Source: Pseudomonas sp. S37
GTDB lineage: Bacteria; Pseudomonadota; Gammaproteobacteria; Pseudomonadales; Pseudomonadaceae
Assembly: GCF_016658545.1 (NCBI RefSeq)
Contig: NZ_JACVZC010000055.1
Location: 1 to 37,101, forward strand
Length of the DNA stretch: 37,101 nucleotides
Direction: 5' to 3'
Position 1 is the stretch's first letter. Every line of letters begins with the position of its first letter. The notes beneath the pieces are model-generated. The model worked only from the letters and a program-made list of their open reading frames with translations. It made no database searches and was not told where the DNA came from. The translations under genes and the position numbers were made by a program. Positions 15,356-24,001 of the stretch are shown here, one piece after another.

Positions 15356-15430
15356 CAAGCTTTCAGATTCCGCGCCTGGCCCAAGGCCTGGCGCACCCTA
15401 TCCGACGACAAGATCATAAGGGCTTGTTCA

Positions 15431-16369
15431 ATGTCTGCATCTCTCGCATTCGTCTTTCCCGGTCAAGGTTCCCAGTCGCTGGGCATGCTCGCCGAGCTCG
15501 GCGCCGAGAAGCCAGTGATCATCGAGACCTTCAAGGAAGCCTCCGCAGCGCTTGGCTACGACCTGTGGAAGCTGGTTCAGGAAGGCCCGGAAGAGCAACT
15601 TAACCAGACCGACAAGACCCAGCCGGCCATCCTCACCGCGTCCATCGCGCTGTGGCGCCTGTGGCTGGAAGAGGGCGGCGCACAGCCGGCCTTCGTTTCC
15701 GGTCACAGCCTGGGCGAATACAGCGCACTGGTCGCTGCCGGCAGCATCAGCCTGAAAGACGCCGTTCGCCTGGTCGAGCGCCGCGGTCAGCTGATGCAGG
15801 AAGCCGTACCGGCCGGCCACGGCGCCATGGCCGCCATTCTCGGCCTGGACGACGCAGTGGTCGTGGAGATCTGCGCCGAAGCGGCTGAAGATGAAGTGGT
15901 CAGTGCCGTCAACTTCAACTCGCCAGGCCAGGTGGTCATTGCCGGCAACAAGGCTGCGGTAGATCGCGCCATGGAGCTGTGCAAGGCCAAGGGCGCCAAA
16001 CGCGCCCTGCCGCTGGCGGTCAGCGTGCCGTCGCACTGTGCCCTGATGAAACCGGCTGCCGAGCGCTTTGCCGAGGCGGTCAACGCCATCGAGTGGAAGG
16101 CGCCGCAAATCCCGCTGGTACAGAACGTCAGCGCTGCTGTGGCGGCCGACCTCGATGCCCTCAGGCACGACCTGCTGGCGCAGCTGTACCAGCCGGTACG
16201 CTGGGTCGAGTGTGTGCAGACCCTGGCTGCCAATGGCGCGGTCAACCTGGTCGAGTGCGGCCCGGGCAAGGTCCTGGCAGGCCTGAACAAGCGTTGCGCC
16301 GACGGCGTGACCACCTACAACCTCAATACCCCTGACGCCGTTGCCGCTACCCGCGCGGCACTGGCCTGA
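15431..16369 (+). CDS. fabD: Malonyl-CoA:ACP transacylase
   Basis: FabD loads malonate from CoA onto acyl carrier protein and so supplies the extender unit for type II fatty acid synthesis. The protein has 312 residues. FVFPGQGSQSLGML is at the start, GHSLGEYSAL holds nucleophile Ser93 in its GHSLG elbow, and the active-site His202 is in VPSHCALMKP. ATG 15431 has AAGGG 8 nt upstream. The in-frame reading from 15320 adds residues unlike the family. fabG follows after 15 nt. No fabH gene is present in this cluster, unlike the E. coli plsX-fabH-fabD order. Confidence 0.97.
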   Translation: MSASLAFVFPGQGSQSLGMLAELGAEKPVIIETFKEASAALGYDLWKLVQEGPEEQLNQTDKTQPAILTASIALWRLWLEEGGAQPAFVSGHSLGEYSALVAAGSISLKDAVRLVERRGQLMQEAVPAGHGAMAAILGLDDAVVVEICAEAAEDEVVSAVNFNSPGQVVIAGNKAAVDRAMELCKAKGAKRALPLAVSVPSHCALMKPAAERFAEAVNAIEWKAPQIPLVQNVSAAVAADLDALRHDLLAQLYQPVRWVECVQTLAANGAVNLVECGPGKVLAGLNKRCADGVTTYNLNTPDAVAATRAALA

Positions 16370-16384
16370 TTTGGAGAAGCTTGC

Positions 16385-17125
16385 ATGAGCCTGCAAGGTA
16401 AAGTTGCACTGGTCACCGGCGCCAGCCGTGGCATTGGCCAGGCCATCGCCCTCGAACTGGGCCGCCAGGGCGCGACCGTGATCGGTACCGCCACTTCGGC
16501 GTCCGGCGCCGAGCGCATCGCCGCCACCCTGAAAGAACACAGCATCACCGGCACCGGCATGGAGCTGAACGTGACCAGCGCCGAATCGGTTGACGCAGTA
16601 CTGGCCGCCATCGGCGAGCAGTTCGGCGCCCCGGCCATTCTGGTCAACAACGCTGGCATCACCCGCGACAACCTTATGCTGCGCATGAAAGACGACGAGT
16701 GGTTCGACGTCATCGACACCAACCTGAACAGCCTCTACCGTCTGTCCAAGGGCGTGCTGCGTGGCATGACCAAGGCCCGTTGGGGCCGTATCATCAGCAT
16801 CGGCTCGGTCGTCGGTGCCATGGGTAACGCTGGCCAGGCCAACTACGCGGCCGCCAAGGCCGGCCTGGAAGGCTTCAGCCGCGCCCTGGCGCGTGAAGTG
16901 GGCTCGCGTGGCATCACCGTCAACTCGGTGACCCCGGGCTTCATCGACACCGACATGACCCGCGAGCTGCCAGAAGCGCAGCGCGAAGCCCTGCAGACCC
17001 AGATTCCGCTGGGCCGCCTGGGCCAGGCTGACGAAATCGCCAAAGTGGTTTCGTTCCTGGCGTCCGACGGCGCAGCCTACGTGACCGGCGCCACCGTGCC
17101 GGTCAACGGCGGGATGTACATGTAA
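16385..17125 (+). CDS. fabG: 3-oxoacyl-ACP reductase FabG
   Basis: FabG reduces 3-oxoacyl-ACP to 3-hydroxyacyl-ACP with NADPH. The protein has 246 residues and is a classical short-chain dehydrogenase. The cofactor motif TGASRGIGQAIA is at 11-22, NNAG at 88-91, and the catalytic triad is Ser141, Tyr154 and Lys158 in SVVGAMGNAGQANYAAAK. GGAGAAG lies 7 nt before the ATG. It sits between fabD and acpP as in most Proteobacteria. Confidence 0.97.
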   Translation: MSLQGKVALVTGASRGIGQAIALELGRQGATVIGTATSASGAERIAATLKEHSITGTGMELNVTSAESVDAVLAAIGEQFGAPAILVNNAGITRDNLMLRMKDDEWFDVIDTNLNSLYRLSKGVLRGMTKARWGRIISIGSVVGAMGNAGQANYAAAKAGLEGFSRALAREVGSRGITVNSVTPGFIDTDMTRELPEAQREALQTQIPLGRLGQADEIAKVVSFLASDGAAYVTGATVPVNGGMYM

Positions 17126-17142
17126 CACTGCAACTCAATGTG

Positions 17143-17187
17143 ACGGATTTCGTAAAAAAAGAGTCATACTGCGAGCCTAAAATCCGT
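17143..17187 (+). promoter_or_regulatory. Spaced inverted repeat in the fabG-acpP gap
   Basis: ACGGATTT (17143-17150) and its exact inverse AAATCCGT (17180-17187) flank 29 nt that include a run of seven A. No T-tract follows, so it is not a normal terminator. It may be a pair of operator half-sites or a leader structure. Function unknown. Confidence 0.35.
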
Positions 17188-17249
17188 TATAAAGCTGCAA
17201 CCAGATTCCAGGCAGGGGGTGCGGTGGCTAGCCTGAAGGTGCGTTTCGC

Positions 17250-17277
17250 TTGAAAAGCGAACGTCTTTCTATAAAAT
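17250..17277 (+). promoter_or_regulatory. Candidate sigma70 promoter of acpP
   Basis: TTGAAA (17250-17255) and TAAAAT (17272-17277) are 16 nt apart. The expected start near 17284 gives a leader of about 45 nt. The -35 box lies within a 7-bp inverted repeat, TTCGCTT-ga-AAAGCGAA (17245-17261), which may bind a regulator. A dedicated promoter fits the very high demand for ACP. Confidence 0.6.
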
Positions 17278-17306
17278 TAGCCACCGGCCAGCTGCCTGAC
17301 ATATAT

Positions 17307-17323
17307 CCATTAGGAGTGAAAAC
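17307..17323 (+). promoter_or_regulatory. acpP ribosome binding site and RgsA pairing site
   Basis: The acpP leader contains CCATTAGGAGT-g-AAAAC. TAGGAG is the ribosome binding site. CCATTAGGAGT and AAAAC are exactly complementary to the RgsA segment at 23722-23737, with one bulged G. Pairing would cover the ribosome site, so repression of translation is expected. P. aeruginosa acpP is a reported RgsA target. Confidence 0.75.
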
Positions 17324-17328
17324 TAGGT

Positions 17329-17565
17329 ATGAGCACCATCGAAGAACGCGTCAAGAAAATCGTCGCCGAGCAACTGGGCGTCAAGGAAGAAGAAGTGACT
17401 GAGTCCAAGTCCTTCGTCGATGACCTGGGTGCCGATTCGCTTGACACCGTTGAACTGGTGATGGCTCTGGAAGAGGAATTCGAGACTGAAATCCCTGACG
17501 AAGAAGCCGAGAAGATCACTACCGTTCAAGCTGCCATCGACTACGTCAAAGCCCACTCGGCCTAA
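17329..17565 (+). CDS. acpP: Acyl carrier protein
   Basis: ACP carries growing acyl chains on a phosphopantetheine arm for fatty acid, lipid A and other syntheses. It has 78 residues and is strongly acidic. Ser37 in DLGADSLDTVELVM is the phosphopantetheine site. The ATG follows TAGGAG by about 12 nt, with a second weak AGG at 17325-17327. It lies between fabG and fabF with its own promoter and a rho-independent terminator. The leader is a predicted target of the small RNA RgsA encoded at 23682-23801. Confidence 0.98.
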   Translation: MSTIEERVKKIVAEQLGVKEEEVTESKSFVDDLGADSLDTVELVMALEEEFETEIPDEEAEKITTVQAAIDYVKAHSA

Positions 17566-17594
17566 GACGCTCTAGTCGACGCTACTTGTCGGGG

Positions 17595-17629
17595 AAAACC
17601 GCACTGCCTTTGCCGGCGTGCGGTTTTTT
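17595..17629 (+). terminator. Rho-independent terminator after acpP
   Basis: AAAACCGCAC (17595-17604) pairs with GTGCGGTTTT (17618-17627), and the T run continues to 17629. It lies 30 nt after the acpP stop and would allow short, abundant acpP transcripts with limited read-through into fabF. Confidence 0.9.
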
Positions 17630-17752
17630 CTTTGCGAGCGCCCCGCATTTTCCAGGCCGCTTCGTTCACCGCGCACCAAGAGCCTGTTGCCATTCCATTC
17701 CTGCGCTTGAATGCAATGGCAAGAGACTCTGTTATTAGAAAAGGAGAGTACT

Positions 17753-18996
<1,244 letters not shown>

Positions 18997-18997
<1 letters not shown>

Positions 18998-19812
18998 TGC
19001 ACAGCTGGGTCGATGGCCAGCCGGCGACTGCAGTCAACCTGCAGAACCGCGGCCTGGCCTACGGCGATGGCCTGTTCGAGACCATCGCCGTGCGCGGCGG
19101 CCAGCCCAGCTTGCTGGCCGGCCACCTCGCACGCCTGGCGCTGGGCTGCCAGCGCCTGGCAATCAGCGCCGACCTGGCGCTGGTGCAGGACGAGTTGCTG
19201 CGCTTTGCCAGCCAGCTCGGTGATGGCGTGGCCAAACTCATCCTTACCCGTGGCGATAGCCAGCGCGGCTATGCGCCGGTTGCCGGTGTGGCGCCGCGGC
19301 GTATCCTGCAAGGCAGCCCATTACCCAGCTATCCTGTGGAGCATGCCGAGCACGGCGTGCGCTTGTTCCCTTGCCAGACCCGGCTTGGGGAACAACCGCT
19401 GCTGGCCGGGCTCAAACACCTCAACCGCCTGGAGCAGGTGCTGGCCCGCGCCGAATGGCAAGACAGCGAACATGCCGAAGGCCTGATGCGGGACGGGCAG
19501 GGCAGGGTGGTCGAAGCGGTGTACAGCAACCTGTTCCTGGTGCGCGATGGCGTGCTGCTCACGGCTGACCTCAGTCGCTGCGGCGTGGCCGGAGTGATGC
19601 GCGCTGCGTTGCTGGAGCAGGCCGCGCTGCTGGGCATCCCGGTGCAGGTTCGCGACTTGCCGTTCGATGTGCTGGAGCAGGCAGATGAAGTATTTGTTTG
19701 CAATAGCGTTTACGGCATTTGGCCCGTGCGTGGCGTAGCCGCGCTAAACTGGTCGCCGGGCCCGCTTACCCGAAAACTGCAGGCCGTTGCCCGTACGTTA
19801 CTGGAAACCTGA
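18997..19812 (+). CDS. pabC: Aminodeoxychorismate lyase PabC
   Basis: PabC is the PLP enzyme that splits 4-amino-4-deoxychorismate to p-aminobenzoate and pyruvate for folate synthesis. The protein has 271 residues and belongs to the branched-chain aminotransferase fold class IV. RGLAYGDGLFETI is near residue 23, LAGLKHLNRLEQVLA near residue 135 holds the likely PLP Lys, and VVEAVYSNLFLV follows. ATG 18997 shares one base with the fabF stop. mltG starts 4 nt after its stop. The fabF-pabC-mltG-tmk-holB order is conserved across gammaproteobacteria. Confidence 0.95.
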
Positions 19813-19816
19813 ATTC

Positions 19817-21037
19817 GTGAGACGTAAATTCCTGCTGCTGCTGGAAATGGGTCTGATCCTCGCTGGCCTGGCCTTGGGTTGGTCGGCCTGGAAGATCAAC
19901 TCGGTGCTGGAGCAGCCTTTGCACGTGACGCAGGAGCGCCTGCTTGACGTGCCCAATGGCACTACCCCCAACCGCATGTTCTACCGCATGCAAACGGAAG
20001 GGTTGCTCGACGACGCTGTCTGGTTGCGCCTGTACTGGCGCTTCAACATGGCCGGCACGCCGTTGCACACCGGTGAGTACCGCATTACTCCTGGCATGAC
20101 CGTCGAGCAGCTGTTCGACGCCTGGCGCCGGGGCGACGTGGTGCAATACAACCTGACCCTGGTCGAGGGTTGGACCTTCCGCCAGGTGCGCTCGGCCGTG
20201 GCCAAGCATGAAAAGATCAAGCACACCCTGGAAGGCCTGTCGGACTCCGAGGTCATGGACAAGCTCGGCCATACCGGCGTGTTTCCCGAAGGCCGTTTCT
20301 TCCCGGATACCTACCGCTTCGTGCGCGGCATGAGCGACGTCGAGTTGCTGCAGCAGGCCTACATGCGCCTGGACGAAGTGCTGGCCAAGGAATGGGCTGA
20401 ACGTACTACCGACCTGCCATACCGCGACCCGTACCAGGCGCTGATCATGGCGTCGCTGGTGGAAAAGGAAACCGGTATTCCGCAAGAGCGTGGGCAGATC
20501 GCCGGCGTGTTCGTGCGGCGCCTGCGCCTGGGCATGATGCTGCAGACCGACCCGACGGTGATCTACGGCATGGGGGAGCGCTACAACGGCAAGATCACCC
20601 GCGCCGACCTGCGCGAGCCTACGCCGTACAATACCTACACCATCACCGGCCTGCCGCCGACGCCGATCGCCATGGTCGGCCGCGAGGCGATCCACGCGGC
20701 GCTGAACCCGTCCGAGGGTACCAGCCTGTACTTCGTCGCCCGTGGCGATGGCAGCCATGTGTTCTCCGACGATCTTGACGACCACAATTCGGCAGTGCGT
20801 GAGTTCCAGCTCAAGCGCCGGGCCGGCTACCGTTCCAGCCCTGCACCGCAGCAACCGGCGCAGCCGGATGCCGATGACAGCGGTCAGCCGCCGAGCGACG
20901 ACGACGCGCAGCAACAAGAACCGCCTGCAGACGACGAGCCGGCCCCGCAGCCAGCTCCTGCTGAGCCGCCCGCCCAGGGCGCCCCTGCCGGTGGTGCGCA
21001 AGCGGCCGAGCGGCCGGCGCCTGACGAACAACATTAA
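19817..21037 (+). CDS. mltG: Endolytic murein transglycosylase MltG (YceG-like)
   Basis: MltG is an inner-membrane lytic transglycosylase that cuts nascent glycan strands. The protein has 406 residues with one membrane helix (about residues 4-25, FLLLLEMGLILAGLALGW), then a LysM-like part and the YceG domain. MASLVEKETGIPQERGQIAGV holds the catalytic Glu, followed by LQTDPTVIYG and PTPYNTYTITGLPPTPI. The last 65 or so residues form a Pro/Gln/Asp/Ala-rich tail absent from E. coli MltG. The GTG at 19817, just after pabC, is the likely start. The ATG at 19787 would overlap pabC and add ten hydrophilic residues. Confidence 0.94.
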   Translation: MRRKFLLLLEMGLILAGLALGWSAWKINSVLEQPLHVTQERLLDVPNGTTPNRMFYRMQTEGLLDDAVWLRLYWRFNMAGTPLHTGEYRITPGMTVEQLFDAWRRGDVVQYNLTLVEGWTFRQVRSAVAKHEKIKHTLEGLSDSEVMDKLGHTGVFPEGRFFPDTYRFVRGMSDVELLQQAYMRLDEVLAKEWAERTTDLPYRDPYQALIMASLVEKETGIPQERGQIAGVFVRRLRLGMMLQTDPTVIYGMGERYNGKITRADLREPTPYNTYTITGLPPTPIAMVGREAIHAALNPSEGTSLYFVARGDGSHVFSDDLDDHNSAVREFQLKRRAGYRSSPAPQQPAQPDADDSGQPPSDDDAQQQEPPADDEPAPQPAPAEPPAQGAPAGGAQAAERPAPDEQH

Positions 21038-21046
21038 GGACTGCCT

Positions 21047-21679
21047 GTGAGCGGCTTGTTTATTACTTTGGAAGGCCCCGAAGGCGCGGGCAAAAGCACC
21101 AACCGTGACTACCTGGCGGCGCGCTTGCGCGAGCATGGCCTGGACGTGGTGCTGACCCGAGAGCCCGGTGGTACTCCGCTGGCCGAAAAGGTGCGTGAGC
21201 TGCTGCTGGCGCCCAGCGACGAAAGCATGGCGGCCGACACCGAGCTGCTGCTGGTGTTCGCCGCGCGCGCCCAGCACCTGGCGCAGGTGATCCGCCCGGC
21301 ACTGGCCCGTGGCGCGATTGTCTTGTGCGACCGGTTTACCGATGCCACGTATGCCTATCAGGGCGGTGGCCGCGGTTTGTCGGTCGAGCGCATCGCTACC
21401 CTGGAGCAATTTGTCCAGGGTGACCTGCGCCCGGACCTGACCCTGGTCTTCGACCTGCCGGTCGAAGTGGGCCTGGCCCGCGCCGCTGCGCGTGGCCGCC
21501 TGGACCGTTTCGAACAGGAAGGCCAGGCGTTCTTTGAAGCTGTGCGCCAGGCCTACCTGCAACGCGCCCAACGCGAACCGCAGCGCTATAGCCTGCTGGA
21601 TGCCGCGCAATCCCTTGCGGCTGTGCAGCGTGCCATCGACGTGCTGTTGCCGGCCATCGTGGAGCGTTGCCGTGGCTGA
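21047..21679 (+). CDS. tmk: Thymidylate kinase
   Basis: Tmk phosphorylates dTMP to dTDP, an essential step for dTTP. The protein has 210 residues. The P-loop EGPEGAGKST is at 9-18, LTREPGGTPLAEKVR is the substrate Arg region, and DRFTDATYAYQGGGRG holds the DR(Y/F) motif. The lid has RGRLDRFEQEG. The GTG start at 21047 lies 9 nt after mltG with TAAGGA upstream. It overlaps holB by 8 nt. Confidence 0.97.
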   Translation: MSGLFITLEGPEGAGKSTNRDYLAARLREHGLDVVLTREPGGTPLAEKVRELLLAPSDESMAADTELLLVFAARAQHLAQVIRPALARGAIVLCDRFTDATYAYQGGGRGLSVERIATLEQFVQGDLRPDLTLVFDLPVEVGLARAAARGRLDRFEQEGQAFFEAVRQAYLQRAQREPQRYSLLDAAQSLAAVQRAIDVLLPAIVERCRG

Positions 21680-22658
21680 GGCCTACCCTTGGCAGCAGGT
21701 GCTTTGGCAGCAATTGGCCGGGCGCAGCCAGCATGCCCATGCCTACCTGCTGCACGGGCCGCAGGGCATTGGCAAGCGGGCCATGGCCGAGCGCCTGATG
21801 GCCCGCCTGTTGTGCCAGCACCCTCAGGCCCTGGACGCTTGCGGCACGTGTAAGTCGTGCCTGTTGCTGAAGGCCGGCAGCCACCCGGACAACTTCGTGC
21901 TTGAGCCCGAAGAAACCGACAAGCCGATCAAGGTTGATCAGGTGCGTGAGCTGGTGGCCTTCGTGGTGCAGACTGCGCAGCTGGGCGGGCGCAAGGTGGT
22001 GTTGATCGAGCCGGTGGAGGCGATGAACGTCAACGCGTCCAACGCACTGCTTAAAAGCCTTGAAGAGCCTTCTGGCGATACCGTATTGCTGCTGGTCACG
22101 CACCAGCCCAGCCGCTTGTTGCCGACCATCAAGAGCCGCTGCCAACAAGTGACCTGCCCGCAGCCGAGCCTGGCCCAGAGCCAGGCCTGGCTGGCGGGTG
22201 CGCTGCCCGACAGCGACGAGGCCGAACGCGACGAGCTGCTGACCCTGGCCGCCGGTTCGCCGCTGATGGCGGTCAGCCTGCAGGCGCAGGGTGTGCGCGA
22301 GCAGCGTGCGCTGGTCACTGACGGGGTGAAGAAGTTACTCAAGCAACAGCAATCGCCCAGCCAACTGGCCGAAGCCTGGAAGGCTGTGCCGATGTTGAGG
22401 GTATTCGACTGGTTCTGCGATTGGGCGCACCTGATTCTGCGCTACCAGTTGACCCAGGACGAGGAGGGGTTAGGCTTGGCCGATATGCGCAAGGTGGTGC
22501 AGTACCTGGCGCAGAAAAGCCGCCAGGCCAAGGTGCTGGAGGTGCAGGCGTGGATCCTTGAGCAACGCCAGAAGGTGCTGGGCAAGGCCAACCTCAATCA
22601 AACCCTGTTGCTTGAATCGCTGCTGGCCCACTGGCAACAACTGCCGGGCGCCCGCTGA
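21672..22658 (+). CDS. holB: DNA polymerase III subunit delta'
   Basis: HolB is part of the clamp loader that places the beta clamp on DNA. The protein has 328 residues. A P-loop-like LHGPQGIGKR near residue 29 is followed by the four-Cys zinc module around CGTCKSC (with C53 upstream). SNALLKSLEEPSGD and IKSRCQQV (the SRC motif with the Arg finger) follow. The start is GTG 21672 within the tmk 3' end. Readings that start further upstream run through tmk. In P. aeruginosa, pilZ follows holB. Here tatD follows directly. Confidence 0.95.
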   Translation: MAEAYPWQQVLWQQLAGRSQHAHAYLLHGPQGIGKRAMAERLMARLLCQHPQALDACGTCKSCLLLKAGSHPDNFVLEPEETDKPIKVDQVRELVAFVVQTAQLGGRKVVLIEPVEAMNVNASNALLKSLEEPSGDTVLLLVTHQPSRLLPTIKSRCQQVTCPQPSLAQSQAWLAGALPDSDEAERDELLTLAAGSPLMAVSLQAQGVREQRALVTDGVKKLLKQQQSPSQLAEAWKAVPMLRVFDWFCDWAHLILRYQLTQDEEGLGLADMRKVVQYLAQKSRQAKVLEVQAWILEQRQKVLGKANLNQTLLLESLLAHWQQLPGAR

Positions 22659-22687
22659 TTTCCCATTTCCATGTGTGCCGTTATCCC

Positions 22688-23470
22688 ATGCTCGTAGATT
22701 CCCATTGCCACCTTGATCGTCTTGACCTCAGTGCCCATCAGGGCTCGCTCGATGCTGCGCTGCAGGCGGCGCGTGATCGCGGGGTGGGGCATTTCCTGTG
22801 CATTGGCGTCAGTGCCGAAAACGCTGGCGCGGTAAAGGCGTTGAGCGAGCAGTACGCGGATGTCGACTGCTCGGTCGGTGTACACCCGCTGGACCTGGCG
22901 CCGGGCGAAACCCCGGCGCTGGAATGGCTGCTGCGCGAGCTGGCCCACCCGCATGTGGTGGCGATTGGCGAAACCGGGCTGGATTACCACTACGAACCGG
23001 AAGCCGCCGAATTGCAGCAGGCCTCGTTCCGCCTGCACCTGGAGGCTTCGCGGCAGACCGGCAAGCCGGTGATCGTGCATACCCGGGCGGCGCGTGCCGA
23101 TACCCTGGCGCTGCTGCGCGAGGCCAATCTGCCGCAGGCTGGTGTGCTGCACTGCTTTACCGAAGACTGGGACATGGCCAAGGCGGCGCTGGACCTGGGC
23201 TATTACATATCGCTGTCTGGCATCGTTACCTTCCGCAATGCCGATGCCCTGCGGGAAGTGGCGCGGCAAGTGCCGGTCGACCGGTTGCTGGTGGAGACCG
23301 ATTCGCCGTACCTGGCGCCGATCCCACATCGCGGCAAGCCGAACTTGCCGCAATATGTGCGGGAAGTGGCGGAGTATGTGGCTTCGCTGCGCGGGGCCAG
23401 TTATGAGCAGTTGGCTGAGCAGACTACGGCGAACTTCAAGCGGTTGTTTCCGTTGGCGCGGGTGGGTTGA
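22688..23470 (+). CDS. TatD-family metal-dependent DNase/hydrolase
   Basis: This 260-residue TIM-barrel metal hydrolase of the TatD family (YcfH-like by its position after holB) is associated with 3'-5' exonuclease or quality-control activity. The metal site residues lie in DSHCHLD (residues 4-10), GETGLDYHY, VHTRAARAD, HCFTE and ETDSPYLAP. ATG 22688 gives the conserved N-terminus MLVDSHCHLD. A GTG at 22673 would add five residues. It lies 29 nt after holB and is the last gene of the fabF-pabC-mltG-tmk-holB run. Confidence 0.93.
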   Translation: MLVDSHCHLDRLDLSAHQGSLDAALQAARDRGVGHFLCIGVSAENAGAVKALSEQYADVDCSVGVHPLDLAPGETPALEWLLRELAHPHVVAIGETGLDYHYEPEAAELQQASFRLHLEASRQTGKPVIVHTRAARADTLALLREANLPQAGVLHCFTEDWDMAKAALDLGYYISLSGIVTFRNADALREVARQVPVDRLLVETDSPYLAPIPHRGKPNLPQYVREVAEYVASLRGASYEQLAEQTTANFKRLFPLARVG

Positions 23471-23507
23471 TCACGCAGCGCCTAAACTTCAGACCTGCGC
23501 CGGCCCA

Positions 23508-23623
23508 TGTAGGAGCGGCCTTGTGTCGCGATGGGCCGCAACGCGGCCCCGGCAATTCAGGCGGCGAAGCTAAGAATCTGGGGGCGCTGCGCACCCCTTT
23601 CGCGACACAAGGCCGCTCCTACA
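23508..23623. repeat. REP pair, type C, outward orientation
   Basis: Perfect 24-bp inverted arms lie at 23508-23531 and 23600-23623 (core CGACACAAGGCCGC). The order is opposite to the pair at 12674-12737: here the TGTAGGAG ends face outward and the companion hairpins (GGGCCGC-aac-GCGGCCC and GGGGCGC-tgc-GCACCCC) lie between the arms. The pair lies between tatD and the rgsA terminator. Confidence 0.85.
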
Positions 23624-23681
23624 GCGATCGGCGTTAGCCAATCGGGTTGCCGCTGATACGCCAGCCGCGATTGACGCAAGC

Positions 23682-23801
23682 AAAAAAAACCCGGGTTCTG
23701 GGGGAGGAATCCGGGTTAAGACCATTAGGAGTAAAACAAAGGTACGCGGTCCCTGAGCACCTTTATCGGCGCGCCACTTGGGGGGGATGCGCCGCGCCAA
23801 C
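23682..23801 (-). ncRNA. rgsA: RgsA small regulatory RNA (P16)
   Basis: This RNA of about 120 nt is read leftward. A sigmaS-like -10 (CCAATACTT at 23815-23807) puts the start near 23801. The 5' hairpin GGCGCG (23798-23793)/CGCGCC (23773-23768) carries a loop with seven C. A second hairpin is AAAGGT (23764-23759)/ACCTTT (23743-23738). An unpaired stretch (23737-23718) follows, then the terminator AACCCGG (23717-23711)/CCGGGTT (23694-23688) with eight T. The place between tatD and a TetR gene and the length fit RgsA, the RpoS-dependent, Hfq-binding sRNA of Pseudomonas. The unpaired stretch contains an anti-Shine-Dalgarno segment (ACTCCT) and is complementary to the acpP ribosome site. The name rests on synteny and structure. 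I could not compare sequences. Confidence 0.82.
23684..23717 (-). terminator. Rho-independent terminator of rgsA
   Basis: AACCCGG (23717-23711) pairs with CCGGGTT (23694-23688) on the minus strand and is followed by a run of eight T (23689-23682). The loop is C-rich. Confidence 0.85.
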
Positions 23802-23806
23802 ACTTC

Positions 23807-23815
23807 AAGTATTGG
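23807..23815 (-). promoter_or_regulatory. SigmaS-like -10 of rgsA
   Basis: CCAATACTT on the minus strand resembles the sigmaS -10 consensus (CTAYACTT) and has no good sigma70 -35 upstream. It lies at the right distance for a 120-nt transcript ending at the T run. Confidence 0.55.
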
Positions 23816-23942
23816 CCAGGTTTGGCGCAGTGCCAGTGCATATTGGTCGTTTTTTAAACAGATTTGGAATACGACAGCGTTTCATTCCTCCCGCAACGCA
23901 TGGCCGTAAGCATCGTGAAACACAGACATGCGTGGATGATCC

Positions 23943-23970
23943 GTGCAATTTCCCGCAAGTTAGGCATAAT
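23943..23970 (+). promoter_or_regulatory. Candidate promoter of the TetR gene
   Basis: GTGCAA (23943-23948) and CATAAT (23965-23970) are 16 nt apart, 31 nt before ATG 24002. The expected leader is about 25 nt. The -35 box is poor. Confidence 0.4.
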
Positions 23971-24001
23971 AAACCGCTTCGATTGTCATCCAGTCCTTCC
24001 C

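Noticed and set aside
15428..17128. Minus-strand frame of 566 codons opposite fabD-fabG
   Set aside because: Antisense to two confirmed enzymes; His/Gly/Gln-rich product without a domain.
17732..17738. TATTAG as a promoter -10 for fabF
   Set aside because: A start from it would fall inside the fabF ribosome site. Read-through from acpP or an undetected promoter is more likely.
19766..21610. Minus-strand frame of 614 codons opposite mltG-tmk
   Set aside because: Same reason: shadow of genes with intact catalytic motifs.
23570..23803. Small protein of 77 codons on the minus strand
   Set aside because: It covers the whole RgsA RNA and part of a REP. No family resemblance. The RNA structures explain the sequence better.
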